NCBI GenBank assembly: GCA_040751985.1
Contig: JBFMFU010000068.1
Coordinates: 1-43,992, forward strand
Direction: 5' to 3'
Length of the DNA: 43,992 nucleotides
Source: Desulfoferula sp040751985
GTDB lineage: Bacteria; Desulfobacterota; Desulfarculia; Desulfarculales; Desulfarculaceae
Part shown: positions 15,447-26,180 of the stretch, piece by piece
Position numbering within the stretch: the stretch's first letter is position 1
How the letters are laid out: each line of letters starts with the position of its first letter
Notes under the pieces: generated by a model
What the model was told of the DNA's origin: nothing
Databases searched by the model: none
What the model saw: the letters and a program-made list of their open reading frames with translations, nothing else
Program-made: the position numbers and the translations under genes

Positions 15447-17906
15447 TCAGTGCCGCGGGGTGGGGGGCGCGGGCGAGCGCGGGACGGTGCCGCCGGCCTC
15501 GGGCTTGACGAAGCTCTCGGCCTCCAGGAAGCCCTCGGCCTGCTTGGCCGGGTCGGGCCCGCGCGCCGTGGCCGAGGAGCCGGGCTGCAGGCCCTCCTTG
15601 AAGGCCTCGAAGAAGCCGCCCTGCTCACCGCTGGCCAGGGATTGGCCGGTCTGGCGGTTCACCCGCGCGAAGACCACCCCGGCCGGCACCGGGAAATCCT
15701 CGGCGGGCTGGCCCTTGAGGGCCTCGGCCATGAACTGCTTCCAGATGGGGCCGGCCGCCCGGGCGCCGGTCTCGCGGTGGCCCAGGGGGCGGTTGTCGTC
15801 CTGGCCCACCCAGACTCCGCAGACCAGCTGGGGCGAGAAGCCCACGAACCAGGCGTCCTTGAGATCATTGGTGGTGCCGGTCTTGCCGGCCAGGGGCCGC
15901 CTGAGATCGCGCATCATGCGGCCGGTGCCCTCCTCAATGACGCCCTTGAGCAGGTTGGTCATCAGGTAGGCGGTCTGTGGGGAGATGACCTGGCGCTCCT
16001 GGGTCTGGGCCTCGTAGAGCACCTTGCCGTTGCGGTCCAGCACCCGCTCCACCAGCACCGGCTCCATCAGCCGGCCCTGGTTGTCGAACACCCCGTAGGC
16101 CCGGGTCAGCTCTAATAGGCTCAGGCCGCTGGTGCCCAGGGCCAACGAGAGGTTGGGCACCAGCTCGCTGGTGATGCCCAGGCGGCGGGCGTAGCCGATG
16201 GTGTAGCCCAGGCCCAGCTCCGCCAGCAGCTTGACCGTGACCACGTTGCGCGAGTGGGCCAGGGCCTGGCGCAGGGTGGTGGGGCCGTAGAACTGACTGC
16301 TGTAGTTCTTGGGCCGCCACTTTTCGCCGGGCACGCTGGGGTCGTCATAGACCACCGGCGAATCCAGGATCAGGCTGGTGGCGGTGAAGGGGTGCCGCGG
16401 GCGGTCCAGGGCCGCGGCGTAGATGATGGGCTTGAAGGCGCTGCCCGGCTGGCGGCGGGCCTGCAGGGCCCGGTTGTACTGGCTCTTGGCGAAGCTGGAA
16501 CCGCCGATGAGCACCCGCACCCGGCCGGTGTGGTTTTCCATGGCTATGAGGGCGGACTGGGCCATTGGCTCCTGCAGCAGCTCCAGCCGCCACCAGCCGC
16601 CGCGCGCCTCCTGGCCCAGGGCGCGCACCAGCACCTCGTCGCCGGGGCTGAGCACCTGCTGGATGCTGGTGATGCGCGGGCTACTCTCCTTGAGGTCCTT
16701 GATGGGCGTGCGCGCCCAGCGCACCTGCTCCAGGGTCAGATAGCCCCGGGCCGGCCCCAGGCGCAGCTCGGCCCGCTGGGCCTGTTGGTCCAGGCGGGTG
16801 ACCAGGGCCTTGTACTTCTGCCCCGCCTGCACCTCGCCGGGGCCCAGGGGGCGTTCACGGGCGGCGGCCAGCTCCTCGGCCCCGGCCTTGCGCAGGGGGC
16901 CCCAGTAGCCCTGGCGCCGGGTGAGCTGGGCCAGGCCGGCGGCGATGGCCTGGCGGCCGAACTCGGTCAGGCGGGGGTCGCAGGCGGTGTGCACGGTGAG
17001 CCCGCCCTCATAGAGCATCTGGCGGCCGAAGCGCTCCTCCAGCCACTGGCGCACCGCCTCCTCGTAGTAGGGCGCCGACACGGTCTGGGGCCGGTGCAGC
17101 CGCACCTCCAGGGTCTGGTTCTGGGCCTGGCGGGCCTGGGCCCGGGTGATGAAGCCCTCACTGGCCATGCGCTCGAGCACGTACACCTGGCGGGTGCGCG
17201 CCCGGCGGGGGTGGCGCAGGGGGCTGTAGCGGCTGGGGGCCTGCACCAGCCCGGCCAAGAGCGCGCCCTCGGCCAGCTGCAGGTCCTTGGCCGACTTGCC
17301 GAAGTAGGTGCGCGCCGCCGCCTCCACCCCATAGGCTCCGTGGCCCAGGTAGTTCTGGTTCAGGTACAGGAACAGAATCTCGTTCTTGCCCAGGCTGCGC
17401 TCCATGCGCCAGGCCAGGACCATCTCCTTGAGCTTGCGCATCATGGTGCGGTGGGGCGTGAGTAGCAGGCCGCGGGCCACCTGCTGGGTGATGGTGCTGC
17501 CGCCCTGCACCACCCGGCCGGCCAACAGGTTGGCCAGGGCCGCCCGGGCGATGCCCACCAGGTCGATGCCCTTGTGGTGAAAGAAGCTGCCGTCCTCGGC
17601 GGCCACGAAAGCCAGCTGCACCTGGCGAGGTATCTGATCCAAGGGAACCACGTAGCGCCGCTGCTGGGCGTATTCGGTCATCAGGCGGCCGTCGAAGGCC
17701 AATATCTGGGTCACCGCCGGCGGCCGGTAGTCGGCCAGGCGCTCGATGCGGGGCAGGTCCTGGCTGATGTACATCCAGGCCCCCAGGGCCACGAAGGCCG
17801 TGCCCAGGCAGATCAAGAGCAGCAGCACGCCGACCAGCATGAAGATGCCGCGCAGGCGGCGCGGGCGGTGGCGTGGGGGTATGCCGCGGTGGAAGGTCAC
17901 GTTCAT
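15447..17906 (-). CDS. Class A penicillin-binding protein (PBP1A type)
   Basis: 819 residues, bifunctional peptidoglycan glycosyltransferase/transpeptidase. One N-terminal membrane anchor (about 20-45) follows a short basic cytoplasmic tail. The glycosyltransferase motifs are AAEDGSFFHHKGID (catalytic Glu), GGSTITQQVARGLL and NEILFLYLNQNYLGHGAYGVEAAARTYFGK cut over successive positions. The transpeptidase motifs are QPGSAFKPIIY (SxxK), SRNVV (SxN) and AGKTGTTND (KTG), so both activities look intact. It ends in a Pro/Ala-rich tail. Start: ATG (A at 17906) has AGGAG touching it; the GTG two codons on (17900) has better spacing and may be the true start. Confidence 0.93.
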   Translation of the reverse strand: MNVTFHRGIPPRHRPRRLRGIFMLVGVLLLLICLGTAFVALGAWMYISQDLPRIERLADYRPPAVTQILAFDGRLMTEYAQQRRYVVPLDQIPRQVQLAFVAAEDGSFFHHKGIDLVGIARAALANLLAGRVVQGGSTITQQVARGLLLTPHRTMMRKLKEMVLAWRMERSLGKNEILFLYLNQNYLGHGAYGVEAAARTYFGKSAKDLQLAEGALLAGLVQAPSRYSPLRHPRRARTRQVYVLERMASEGFITRAQARQAQNQTLEVRLHRPQTVSAPYYEEAVRQWLEERFGRQMLYEGGLTVHTACDPRLTEFGRQAIAAGLAQLTRRQGYWGPLRKAGAEELAAARERPLGPGEVQAGQKYKALVTRLDQQAQRAELRLGPARGYLTLEQVRWARTPIKDLKESSPRITSIQQVLSPGDEVLVRALGQEARGGWWRLELLQEPMAQSALIAMENHTGRVRVLIGGSSFAKSQYNRALQARRQPGSAFKPIIYAAALDRPRHPFTATSLILDSPVVYDDPSVPGEKWRPKNYSSQFYGPTTLRQALAHSRNVVTVKLLAELGLGYTIGYARRLGITSELVPNLSLALGTSGLSLLELTRAYGVFDNQGRLMEPVLVERVLDRNGKVLYEAQTQERQVISPQTAYLMTNLLKGVIEEGTGRMMRDLRRPLAGKTGTTNDLKDAWFVGFSPQLVCGVWVGQDDNRPLGHRETGARAAGPIWKQFMAEALKGQPAEDFPVPAGVVFARVNRQTGQSLASGEQGGFFEAFKEGLQPGSSATARGPDPAKQAEGFLEAESFVKPEAGGTVPRSPAPPTPRH

Positions 17907-17974
17907 CTCCTACAACTTTCTCGGAGTCTACCAGAGGCCATCAGGGGTCGCCAACCAGGCCCGGCCGGCCGCGG

Positions 17975-18004
17975 TTGACCATTCCCGTGGCGGCGTGATA
18001 GATT
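17975..18004 (+). promoter_or_regulatory. Possible sigma70-like promoter of the hyp operon
   Basis: TTGACC (17975-17980), then 18 bp, then TAGATT (17999-18004), about 40 bp before the hypA start. It lies in the 138-bp divergent gap between the PBP gene and hypA. Confidence 0.4.
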
Positions 18005-18044
18005 CTCATCTCACCGCAAGGGCCTTTACTCACGGGGAATTTTC

Positions 18045-18386
18045 TTGCACGAGATGTCCATCGCCCAGTCCCTGCTCGCCATCGTCTTGGAAGAGGCCCA
18101 GCGCCACCAGGTGTCGCGGGTGACCAAGGTGGCGGTGAAGGTGGGGGCCTGGGCCAACGTGGTGCCCAGCTCGCTCACCTTCAGCTTCGACCTGATCAAG
18201 GAAGGCACTCTGGCCAGCGAGGCAGTGCTGGAGATCGAGCAGATGCCGGCCCAGGGCGCGTGCCACGCCTGCGGGGCCAAGATAGACATGGCCCAGCCGG
18301 TGTTCGCCTGTCCGGAGTGCGGCTCCAAGGACATCGAGCTGACCTCGGGCCAGGAGCTTTACGTGGACCACATCGAGGCCGAGTGA
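18045..18386 (+). CDS. hypA: HypA, nickel/zinc protein for NiFe-hydrogenase maturation
   Basis: 113 residues. It delivers nickel to the hydrogenase large subunit with HypB. The N-terminal M-H-E (MHEMSIAQSLLAIVLEEA) supplies the nickel-binding His2, and the zinc site is CHACGAKIDMAQPVFACPEC. The conserved MHE can only be reached by using TTG at 18045 as start; the next ATG (MSIAQ) would remove His2. GGGGAA lies 6 bp upstream of the TTG. First gene of hypA-B-F-D-E. Confidence 0.93.
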   Translation: MHEMSIAQSLLAIVLEEAQRHQVSRVTKVAVKVGAWANVVPSSLTFSFDLIKEGTLASEAVLEIEQMPAQGACHACGAKIDMAQPVFACPECGSKDIELTSGQELYVDHIEAE

Positions 18387-18401
18387 TTCAAGGAGGGGGC
18401 C

Positions 18402-19052
18402 ATGGCCGACATCAACGTGGGGCGCAACATCCTGGAGGCCAATGAGCGCCTGGCCGCCGAGCACCGACAGCGCTTCGCCGCGGCCGGGGTCAAGGTGCTC
18501 AACCTCATCTCCAGCCCCGGCGCGGGCAAGACCAGCCTGCTGGAGCAGACCCTCTCGCGCCTGGCCGGCCGCCTGCGCTGCGCGGTGATCGAGGGCGACA
18601 TCCAGACCGACGAGGACGCCCGCCGGGTGGCGGCCTGCGGGGTGCGGGCCGTGCAGATAGAGACCCAGGGCGCCTGCCACCTGGACGGCGCCATGCTGTC
18701 CCAGGCGTTGCAGCCCCTGGACCTGAACGCCCTGGACCTACTCATCATCGAGAACGTGGGCAACCTGGTCTGCCCGGTGGACTTCGACCTGGGCGAGGAT
18801 ATGAAGGTGGCCGTGCTCTCGGTGACCGAGGGCGACGACAAGCCCAGCAAGTACCCGGCCCTGTTCCGCGAGGCCGGGGTGCTCTTGGTCAACAAGATCG
18901 ACCTGCTGCCCTACGTGGACTGCGACCTGGAGCGCATCCACCGCACCTGCCGGGCGCTCAACCCCCAGCAGGTGGCCTTCGACGTATCCTGCAAGAGCGG
19001 CGAGGGGCTCTCGGCCTGGGTGGACTGGCTGGAGTCCTGGGTGAAAGGCTAG
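18402..19052 (+). CDS. hypB: HypB GTPase, nickel insertion
   Basis: 216 residues of the SIMIBI GTPase class. P-loop SSPGAGKTSLLEQTL is near residue 40, and the Walker-B-like stretch around VIEGDIQTDEDARR is followed by the metal/dimer-site region QIETQGACHLDG. NKIDLLPYVDCD is the guanine-specificity motif. The histidine-rich nickel-storage tail seen in some HypB proteins is absent; the N-terminus is plain (MADINVGRNILEANERLAAEH). GTP hydrolysis drives nickel transfer from HypA/HypB. RBS AGGAGG precedes the ATG at 18402, 15 bp after hypA. Confidence 0.94.
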   Translation: MADINVGRNILEANERLAAEHRQRFAAAGVKVLNLISSPGAGKTSLLEQTLSRLAGRLRCAVIEGDIQTDEDARRVAACGVRAVQIETQGACHLDGAMLSQALQPLDLNALDLLIIENVGNLVCPVDFDLGEDMKVAVLSVTEGDDKPSKYPALFREAGVLLVNKIDLLPYVDCDLERIHRTCRALNPQQVAFDVSCKSGEGLSAWVDWLESWVKG

Positions 19053-19058
19053 CCTGGC

Positions 19059-21436
<2,378 letters not shown>

Positions 21437-21440
<4 letters not shown>

Positions 21441-22525
21441 AGCACGTGGACGAATACCGCGACCCGGCCCTGGCCCAGGGGCTGGCCGCGCAGATACGGC
21501 GCGAGAGCCACACGCCGGCCCGCTTCATGGAGCTGTGCGGCACCCACACCATGGCCCTGGCCCGCCACGGCCTGCACCAGATGCTACCGCCCAGCGTGGA
21601 GATGATCTCCGGCCCTGGCTGCCCGGTCTGCGTCACCGCCACCGAGGAGATAGACCGGGCCGTGAAGCTGGCCCGCACGCCGGGCGTGACCGTGGCCACC
21701 TTCGGCGACCTGGTGCGGGTGCCGGGCAGCCAGAGCTCCCTGGCCCGGGAGCGGGCGGCCGGCGCGGCGGTGGAGGTGGTGTACTCGCCCCTGGACGCTG
21801 TGGCCCTGGCCCAGCGGGAGCCCGAGCAGGAGGTGGTGTTCCTGGGCATAGGCTTTGAGACCACCGCCCCCACGGTGGCCGCGGCCCTGCTGGCCGCCGA
21901 CCAGCAGGGTCTGAAGAACTTCAGCGTGCTCAGCGCCCACAAGCTGCTGCCGCCGGCCCTGGCCGCCCTGTTGAACGGGCCGGACCTCAAGCTCAGCGGC
22001 TTCCTTTGTCCGGGCCACGTCACCACGGTCATCGGCATTGCCTGCTACGAACCGGTGGCGCAGGAGCGTCACCTCCCCTGCGTGGTGGCCGGCTTCGAGC
22101 CGGTGGACATCCTGGCCAGCATCCTGATGCTGGTGCGGCAGGTGGAAAGCGGTCGCAGCCGGGTGGAGATCCAGTACCAGCGGGCGGTGCGGCCTGAGGG
22201 CAATCCGGCCGCCGTGGCCCTGATGAACCGCTTCTTCGAGCCCGTGGACGCGCCCTGGCGGGGCCTGGGGCCCACACCCCTCAGCGGCCTGGCCGTGCGG
22301 GCCGAGTACGGCCACCTCGACGCAACCAAGCGCCTGGACCTGAGCGTGCCGCCGGCCAAGGACCACCCCGGCTGTCGCTGCGGGGACGTGCTGCGCGGGC
22401 TCATCCGGCCGCCCCAGTGCCGGCTCTTCGGCCAGGTCTGCACCCCGGCCAAGCCCCTGGGGCCCTGCATGGTCTCGGCCGAGGGCACCTGCGCGGCCTG
22501 GTACAAGTATCGGCGGGAGGAGTGA
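21437..22525 (+). CDS. hypD: HypD, scaffold for Fe(CN)2CO assembly
   Basis: 362 residues. Conserved cysteine motifs are MELCGTHTMALARHG, SGPGCPVCVTA and GFLCPGHVTTVIG. The C-terminal [4Fe-4S] set is CRCGDVL ... QCRLFGQVC ... GPCMVSAEGTC. In the family HypD with HypC holds iron while CN and CO ligands are added. GTG start at 21437 overlaps the hypF stop, indicating coupled translation. Confidence 0.94.
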
Positions 22526-22527
22526 GC

Positions 22528-23535
22528 ATGTCCGAGACGATCCTCTTGGATCACGGAGCCGGCGGCCGGGCCAGCGCCGAGCTGGTGGCCTCGGTCTTCG
22601 CCCGCCACCTGAACAACCCCATCCTGGCCGAGCTGGACGACGCCGCCGTGCTGCCCGCGCTGGCCGGCCGCCTGGCCGTGAGCACCGACAGCTTCGTGGT
22701 GGACCCCATCTTCTTTCCGGGCGGGGACATCGGCTCCCTGGCCGTGCACGGCACGGTCAACGACGTGGCCATGCGCGGGGCTCGGCCCCTGTATCTCACG
22801 GCCGGATTCGTCCTGGAGGAGGGCCTGGCCCTCAAGGACCTGGAGCGGGTGGTGGCCTCCATGGCCCGGGCCGCGGAGCAGGCCGGGGTGACGGTCATCG
22901 CCGGCGACACCAAGGTGGTGGGCCGCGGCCAGGCGGACAAGCTGTTCATCAACACTACCGGCATCGGCCTGATCCCCGAGGGCGTGGAGGTGGGCGCCCA
23001 CCTGGCCCGGCCCGGCGACGCGGTGCTGGTATCGGGCAGCATGGGCGACCACGGCGTGACCATCATGGCCACCCGCCAGGGCCTGGGCCTGGAGGCGCCC
23101 CTGGCCTCGGACTCGGCGCCGCTCAACGGCCTCACTGCCGCGCTCCTGGCCGCTTGCCCTAGCCTGCACGTCCTGCGCGACCCCACCAGGGGCGGCCTGG
23201 CCACGGCCCTCAACGAGATCGCCGCCCGCAGCGGCGTGTCCATCGAGCTCACAGAACCGGCCATCCCCATCGACCCGGCCGTGGCCGGCGTCTGCGAGCT
23301 GCTGGGCCTGGACCCGCTGTACCTGGCCAACGAGGGCAAGCTGATCTGCCTGCTGCCCGCGGCCCAGGCCCCGGCCGCCCTCAAGGCCATGCGGGCGCAT
23401 CCCCTGGGCGCGGGCGCGGCCATCATCGGCCGGGCCGGCTCGGATCGGCCGGGCCGGGTCTGGCTGAACACGGCCGTGGGCGGCCGGCGCATCCTGGACA
23501 TGCTCAGCGGCGAGCCCCTGCCGCGCATCTGCTGA
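22528..23535 (+). CDS. hypE: HypE, carbamoyl dehydratase for cyanide ligand synthesis
   Basis: 335 residues of the PurM/AIR-synthase-like ATP-binding family. The N-terminal LLDHGAGGRASAELV, VSTDSFVVDPIFFPGGDIG, HGTVNDVAMRGARP and RDPTRGGLATALNEIA are typical. The protein ends PRIC, the C-terminal cysteine that is carbamoylated by HypF and dehydrated to thiocyanate. ATG at 22528 follows GGGAGGAG. The last 41 bp of the gene are duplicated exactly at 24200-24240. Confidence 0.94.
   Translation: MSETILLDHGAGGRASAELVASVFARHLNNPILAELDDAAVLPALAGRLAVSTDSFVVDPIFFPGGDIGSLAVHGTVNDVAMRGARPLYLTAGFVLEEGLALKDLERVVASMARAAEQAGVTVIAGDTKVVGRGQADKLFINTTGIGLIPEGVEVGAHLARPGDAVLVSGSMGDHGVTIMATRQGLGLEAPLASDSAPLNGLTAALLAACPSLHVLRDPTRGGLATALNEIAARSGVSIELTEPAIPIDPAVAGVCELLGLDPLYLANEGKLICLLPAAQAPAALKAMRAHPLGAGAAIIGRAGSDRPGRVWLNTAVGGRRILDMLSGEPLPRIC
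23495..23535 (+). repeat. 41-bp direct repeat, left copy (3' end of hypE)
   Basis: The last 41 bp of hypE, from TGGACATGCTCAGC to the TGA, are identical to 24200-24240. The match stops exactly one base after the shared sequence on each side. The two copies bracket an AT-rich 664-bp stretch (705-bp period). This fits an attachment-site duplication left by site-specific integration at a gene's 3' end. Confidence 0.9.
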
Positions 23536-23558
23536 GAAAGGCGAACGCAAGGAGCTTT

Positions 23559-24107
23559 GTGTCTGATAAAGAATTAGGGAAAAAGATGGTCGAAGAAGAG
23601 GAGCTACTTTCTTTTCTTGAGGCCTACAAAGATGTTGTTGAAGAATATTTATCTGACAATTTTGATAGCCACGAACGTCCAGACTTCATCTGCTATCGGC
23701 CTGATGGGACGCCTGTCGGTGTAGAGCTAGTTAGAATTATGAGGGACCCAAGAGACGCTCAGGCGGATTTTATTCTCAGCAAAATTGAATACATGGAAGG
23801 GGAAGAAGCTCTTAAGATTTTGTACCATATGATTGATAAGAAAGAGGAAAAGCGTCGTCAATCCGGATGGGAATTGCCAGACAATACGATCTTAGTGCTG
23901 CAATTCGCAGATTGCCCAATTGCTGACCTACACTTGCCTGGTAAAAGTTTGGAAATGGACTTTGTATCACATGGTTTTGTCGAAATCTGGATTGCTGATT
24001 ACACATGTGAGGAAGCTTACGGTGCGATAGATCTCTTTTGTCTGTACCCCCCTGAATGGTGGGGTTATTGGGAACGAAAAGGTCATACCTGGAAGCCATA
24101 CGGATAG
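23559..24107 (+). CDS. Unknown protein in AT-rich insert behind hypE
   Basis: 182 residues, family not recognised. It is acidic and rich in aromatic residues at the C-terminus (LYPPEWWGYWERKGHTWKPY). The stretch RPDFICYRPDGTPVGVELVRI has the spacing of a PD-(D/E)xK nuclease core (PD, then GVEL), but the final Lys is not in the usual place, so this is only a guess. No signal peptide or membrane helix. GTG start at 23559 with AAGGAG 4 bp upstream, 24 bp after hypE, so it could be read from the hyp transcript. Base composition is far more AT-rich than the hyp genes, pointing to recent transfer. Confidence 0.7.
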   Translation: MSDKELGKKMVEEEELLSFLEAYKDVVEEYLSDNFDSHERPDFICYRPDGTPVGVELVRIMRDPRDAQADFILSKIEYMEGEEALKILYHMIDKKEEKRRQSGWELPDNTILVLQFADCPIADLHLPGKSLEMDFVSHGFVEIWIADYTCEEAYGAIDLFCLYPPEWWGYWERKGHTWKPYG

Positions 24108-24199
24108 GCCCGCAGGTGTTAGATTGAGCGAAGTAAAGTACAATAAAAATAAGATATTAGGTCTTGGGACAAGACTCCTCAACTCAACCGTATACGTAA

Positions 24200-24240
24200 T
24201 GGACATGCTCAGCGGCGAGCCCCTGCCGCGCATCTGCTGA
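24200..24240 (+). repeat. 41-bp direct repeat, right copy
   Basis: Exact copy of the last 41 bp of hypE (23495-23535), including the TGA. It lies 93 bp after the inserted gene and is not attached to any hypE body. Flanking bases differ from those of the left copy. Confidence 0.9.
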
Positions 24241-24298
24241 CAGAATAGGGCGTTGTTGGGCTGCGGGGCGGAATCCCCTGATATTGCCTTTTTAGTTT

Positions 24299-24360
24299 TA
24301 ATATTTATCGTAAAACAATAAATATTACTTGACACAATTGATTTGGTGCGGCAATATACT
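24299..24360 (+). promoter_or_regulatory. Palindromic operator and promoter of the DUF2975-HTH pair
   Basis: TAATATTTAT (24299-24308) is the exact reverse complement of ATAAATATTA (24318-24327), separated by 9 bp. One base later comes TTGACA (24329-24334). The best -10 is TATACT (24355-24360) at an over-long 20-bp spacing; CAATAT fits 17 bp but matches poorly. The palindrome next to the -35 is a likely site for a dimeric regulator, possibly the HTH protein encoded downstream. Confidence 0.5.
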
Positions 24361-24409
24361 TCTCGTATCCTGCTCGCAAACACCTGACCCTAACCCAGGG
24401 GGCCGAGAG

Positions 24410-24943
24410 ATGGATAAGGAAGTGGAACGCATTGTCAAGCTGGGTGCCAGGCTGCGCCTGGTCTGCACCCTGCTGATGATCGCCCTGCCCATAGTGCTGT
24501 CCCTGTGCTGGGCCTTCATGGAGCACCTGCCCTTTGTCAACGCCCGCCTGCCGGTGCCAGTGGACAGCCGCCTGCCCCTGGTCTCGCGCTGGTTGGCCTT
24601 CGCGGCCAGCCTGCTGCCCGGCGGCGTGGCCATCTATGCCCTGTCCCGCCTGCGCCGCCTGTTCGGGCTATACGCCCAGGGGGCCATCTTCCGCGCGGAC
24701 AACGTGCGCTGCTTCCGGCAACTGGGCTGGTCGCTGTTCGCCTGGGCCGGGGCCAGCTTCCTGTTCAACACCCTGGCCGGCTTCATCCTCACCTTTCACT
24801 GGAAGCCGGGCACCCGCCTGCTGGTCATCAGCCTGGACAGCCAGGACCTCTTGGCCGTGTTCATGGGCCTGGTGGTGCTCACCGTGTCCTGGGTCATGGA
24901 CCAGGGCCGCCGCCTGAGCGAAGAACAGGCGCTTATCGTCTAG
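24410..24943 (+). CDS. DUF2975-family membrane protein
   Basis: 177 residues with four predicted membrane helices (about 15-36, 57-80, 103-125, 142-160). The region RLFGLYAQGAIFRADNVRCFRQLG between helices 2 and 3 is characteristic of DUF2975. Family function is unknown, but these proteins are nearly always encoded with a small Cro/CI-type HTH regulator, as here. The ATG at 24410 lacks a strong RBS (GGCCGAGAG). The GC-rich composition returns to the local norm, so it seems resident rather than part of the AT-rich insert. Confidence 0.83.
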   Translation: MDKEVERIVKLGARLRLVCTLLMIALPIVLSLCWAFMEHLPFVNARLPVPVDSRLPLVSRWLAFAASLLPGGVAIYALSRLRRLFGLYAQGAIFRADNVRCFRQLGWSLFAWAGASFLFNTLAGFILTFHWKPGTRLLVISLDSQDLLAVFMGLVVLTVSWVMDQGRRLSEEQALIV

Positions 24944-24955
24944 GAGGGCGCGCTC

Positions 24956-25168
24956 ATGATCGTGGTCAACCTGGACGTGATGCTGGCCAAGCGCAAGGTG
25001 AAGTCCAAGGACCTGGCCCAGGCCGTGGGCATCACCGAGCAGAACATATCCCTGATCAAGACCGGCAAGATCAAGGGCCTACGCCTGGCCACCCTGGACG
25101 CCATCTGCCGGTTTTTGGATTGCCAGCCCGGCGATATTCTGGAGTACCGGCCTGACGGGGAGGGTTAA
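24956..25168 (+). CDS. Small Cro/CI-type HTH regulator
   Basis: 70 residues, a single XRE/HTH_26-like domain (VNLDVMLAKRKVKSKDLAQA, then GITEQNISLIKTGKIKGLRL and a CQPGDILEY ending). It partners the upstream DUF2975 gene, 12 bp away, with GGAGGGCGCTC before the ATG. Likely represses or activates its own operon through the palindrome at 24299-24327; this is inferred from position only. Confidence 0.88.
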   Translation: MIVVNLDVMLAKRKVKSKDLAQAVGITEQNISLIKTGKIKGLRLATLDAICRFLDCQPGDILEYRPDGEG

Positions 25169-25223
25169 ACGTGTTCGTTGTGTTCCTGGTTTAAGCTCCT
25201 AACCAGTTCCATGCGAGCTATGA

Positions 25224-26018
25224 TTAAATTTTGCGTGTTTTTTCGAGAAGTTTCGCTAAAAAACTAACGAAATGAATCATTCCGAAGGCAAGTTCAGAGT
25301 CATCATCCAATAGTTTATGTGCACGGGGGTTTCGAAAAGCCAGGCAGACACCTTGATACAGATGCATCATTCCTTGTTGTTCACTCTTATCAGTGTCATC
25401 TTTCAGTTCATTAAAGGCCAAAATTGGTGAGTTTGCACTGAACACATGCAGCATTAATTCAGTATTGTCTTTGTCAAATACTCCGCTAGAGTTCTGTACT
25501 AAGTTATTCAAAACTTTACAAGCCGTCTCCACTGCATTGGCATAATGGCCATCTCGGTATAGTGGACCGACTGCGGAAATAATTGTCGGATGGAGTTCGA
25601 ATCCTTCTAGGGTACTTGGCGCGCCGCTACCAGTTGTTGCCCCGACATCCTCTAGTTGCTCTTCCAAGGTTTCTATGGCGGTCCTTATACTTGAAAGTGC
25701 CCTTTGTTTACCAACATTAAACCCATCCACAATTTCGCCACGAGAAACGCCCCCGAGCCTTAATCCTCCTGCATATAATGATCTAATTTGGTATCGCCTA
25801 TACTCCAGAGTATCATGCCCAAACACATCAACCAGAGTTGAGTCAATCTTTTTGTGTAAAGCAGAAGCAATTGGATCAGAGCTTTTTTGCATTTCTTCCG
25901 GCTTAAATTCTTCAATTTCCCCCAGCCTTCTTTTCAGCTTAGGAATCCCTGCTTTAATCTGTGCGGGTGTAAGTTGAGCAGGTTTGGGTTCTGGTGGTGG
26001 TGAGCTTTTCCTAGCCAC
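25224..26018 (-). CDS. TIGR02391 (Ymh-like) family protein
   Basis: About 264 residues. The C-terminal half (HPTIISAVGPLYRDGHYANA ... AFNELKDDTDKSEQQGMMHL ... FRNPRAHKLLDDDSE) is the conserved region of TIGR02391/Ymh proteins, found scattered in genomes, plasmids and phage-rich or defence regions; biochemical function unknown. The N-terminal half is charged and helical. AT-rich relative to neighbours, suggesting transfer. The start is uncertain: GGAGG lies 5 bp before the GTG with G at 26018, while an ATG four codons earlier (26030) overlaps that RBS. Confidence 0.83.
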   Translation of the reverse strand: MARKSSPPPEPKPAQLTPAQIKAGIPKLKRRLGEIEEFKPEEMQKSSDPIASALHKKIDSTLVDVFGHDTLEYRRYQIRSLYAGGLRLGGVSRGEIVDGFNVGKQRALSSIRTAIETLEEQLEDVGATTGSGAPSTLEGFELHPTIISAVGPLYRDGHYANAVETACKVLNNLVQNSSGVFDKDNTELMLHVFSANSPILAFNELKDDTDKSEQQGMMHLYQGVCLAFRNPRAHKLLDDDSELAFGMIHFVSFLAKLLEKTRKI

Positions 26019-26127
26019 TTTCCCCTCCATTGATGATGAAATATTAGATTCTCAACATATCCATACGGTTTAAAAGATAAAAATAATCTACAAATAAATG
26101 GTTCCAGTCGTCAACAGTCCCTTTCGC

Positions 26128-26156
26128 AAAATTAAAGGCCCCCCTCACGGGAGGCC
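26128..26156 (-). terminator. Terminator of the molybdenum hydroxylase operon
   Basis: GGCC-C-CCC (26137-26144) pairs with GGG-A-GGCC (26149-26156), with one C/A mismatch and loop TCAC. On the minus strand the stem is followed by TTTAATTTT (26136-26128). It begins 25 bp after the large-subunit stop at 26181. Confidence 0.75.
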
Positions 26157-26180
26157 CTTCATTACTGAGCGAAACGTTAT

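Noticed and set aside
24031..24240. Frame joined to the right 41-bp repeat, ending with the HypE C-terminus
   Set aside because: It overlaps the inserted gene in another frame and has no start signal; only the repeat itself is meaningful.
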